Below are positions 11,832 to 12,421 of a stretch of DNA of 12,421 nucleotides, piece by piece; positions within the stretch are counted from its first letter, which is position 1, and the number at the start of each line of letters is the position of its first letter. This DNA comes from Trichodesmium sp. MAG_R04 (lineage in GTDB: Bacteria; Cyanobacteriota; Cyanobacteriia; Cyanobacteriales; Microcoleaceae), in assembly GCA_023356515.1 (NCBI GenBank), contig JAKQYG010000071.1, forward strand, positions 1 to 12,421, in the 5' to 3' direction. The translations under genes were made by a program, and so were the position numbers. The notes under the pieces are model-generated. The model searched no databases, was not told where the DNA came from, and saw nothing but the letters and a program-made list of their open reading frames with translations.

Positions 11832-12421
11832 TTAGTCACCTGAGTCCTCTACATTTTCATCCAATATATTATCATCATGAAAATTTTCATCTACAGCTAT
11901 CAATTCTGAAATTTCTTCTTCCTCTTCTGTATATTTTTCTGATTCAGAAGGGTCTCTAGGTAACATTCTGCCCAATGTTTCTAACCAATCAACAAGAGAT
12001 GAGTCTCTTTGGGTAGAAATTACATCTGCAGGTTCATGACGAGGTATAAGACGCAAAGAGGGATTATATAATACTACTGGTTCTGACTGGGGCTGATTAT
12101 TTTTACGGCTAATAGCCCCTACTTTTTTTTCTATTGTTTTTCCTGCCATTTCTTCTACAGTGCTTTTTGATATTACAGGTTGTGGAACTACTGTTTCCTG
12201 TACTTTGGTAGTTGGGGGCACTGCAGACTGTGCTACTGTTTCCTGTCCTATGGTAGTTGGGGGCGCTGTAGGCTGTACTACTGTTTCCTGAACTTTGGTA
12301 GTTGGGGGCACTGTAGGTTGTACGACTGTTTCCTGTCCTATGGTAGTTGGGGGCACTGTAGGTTGTACGACTGTTTCCTGTCCTATGGTAGTTGGGGGCA
12401 CTGTAGGTTGTACGACTGTTT
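11832..12421 (-). CDS. DUF3134-family protein with an N-terminal tandem-repeat extension (5' end outside window)
   Basis: The C-terminal ~80 residues match the small cyanobacterial DUF3134 family: LYNPSLRLIPRHEPADVI, then SLVDWLETLGRMLPRD and a very acidic tail (EEEEEISELI ... DENVEDSGD). The family's function is unknown, and typical members are about 80 residues with little else. Here an extension of at least 110 residues precedes it. It has five full 15-residue repeats of consensus VPPTTxxQETVVQPT, a partial unit at the window edge, and a charged linker (VEEMAGKTIEKKVGAISRKN). The frame stays open through 12421. The only nearby start codon, a GTG at 12401, lies inside a repeat and is not credible, so the gene is 5' truncated. 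The extension is Pro/Thr/Val-rich, probably disordered, and no signal peptide is visible. It lies 97 bp upstream of the mraY start. Confidence 0.78.
   Translation of the reverse strand, partial: TVVQPTVPPTTIGQETVVQPTVPPTTIGQETVVQPTVPPTTKVQETVVQPTAPPTTIGQETVAQSAVPPTTKVQETVVPQPVISKSTVEEMAGKTIEKKVGAISRKNNQPQSEPVVLYNPSLRLIPRHEPADVISTQRDSSLVDWLETLGRMLPRDPSESEKYTEEEEEISELIAVDENFHDDNILDENVEDSGD
12177..12421 (-). repeat. 45-bp in-frame tandem repeat array
   Basis: Five 45-bp units occupy 12177-12221, 12222-12266, 12267-12311, 12312-12356 and 12357-12401, with 20 bp of a sixth at the edge. Units 12312-12356 and 12357-12401 are identical at every base, and the partial unit is identical to the corresponding bases of both. 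The units nearer the DUF3134 core differ (IG versus KV; VVQPT versus VAQSA or VVPQP). The gradient from identical to diverged points to recent duplication or conversion at the N-terminal side. Confidence 0.93.

Noticed and set aside
12399..12401. GTG at 12401 as the start of the DUF3134 gene
   Set aside because: This GTG encodes the Val of a repeat unit, and the frame continues open with the repeat pattern to the window edge, so the true start is outside.
12177..12421. The regular 45-bp array as a CRISPR
   Set aside because: The units are directly abutting with no unique spacers and stay in frame with a coding sequence, so this is a protein-coding tandem repeat.

Overview
The window looks like a stretch of chromosome from a filamentous, low-GC cyanobacterium. 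The main evidence is a full-length Ycf3 photosystem I assembly protein, a CHASE2-cyclase next to a DUF928 protein, a DUF3134 protein, two HIP1 octamers (GCGATCGC at 270-277 and 11064-11071) and long AT-rich spacers holding small inverted-repeat elements. The style resembles Trichodesmium/Okeania-type Oscillatoriales, but that placement is an impression and was not tested.

Layout. Positions 1-137 hold the end of a plus-strand gene, perhaps a glycoside-hydrolase-like TIM barrel. Next come ycf3 and gatC, both minus strand and probably one transcript. Upstream of ycf3 is a decayed four-helix-bundle (S23/23S rRNA IVP-type) gene that has lost its middle. A small secreted SH3b protein follows, then a spacer with a REP-like palindrome and a MITE-like element. 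That element's end abuts a plus-strand NAD(P)-binding SDR gene. Positions 3523-6636 (minus) carry a DUF928 secreted protein followed by a membrane CHASE2 class III nucleotide cyclase whose active-site residues suggest guanylate cyclase activity. A second element of the same MITE-like family sits just upstream of a plus-strand 2TM-domain gene. After it is a 439-bp inverted-repeat element that has a second inverted-repeat element nested in it. The last third is all minus strand: a YeeZ-like SDR, a family 2 glycosyltransferase, mraY, and a DUF3134 protein with an N-terminal array of 15-residue repeats that runs off the window.

Functional links. mraY (lipid I synthesis) and the GT2 gene are 8 bp apart and probably co-transcribed, so the GT2 may act in the cell envelope, but its substrate is unknown. 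DUF928 and the CHASE2 cyclase are same-strand, 105 bp apart, and could form an envelope-sensing unit with cyclic nucleotide output. No complete transposase, CRISPR array, tRNA, rRNA or recognisable defence system was found. The most interesting signals are the predicted guanylate cyclase with its secreted partner, the homogenised 45-bp coding repeats in the DUF3134 gene, the paired MITE-like elements whose ends form promoter-like hexamers upstream of genes, and the nested elements at 7836-8274.
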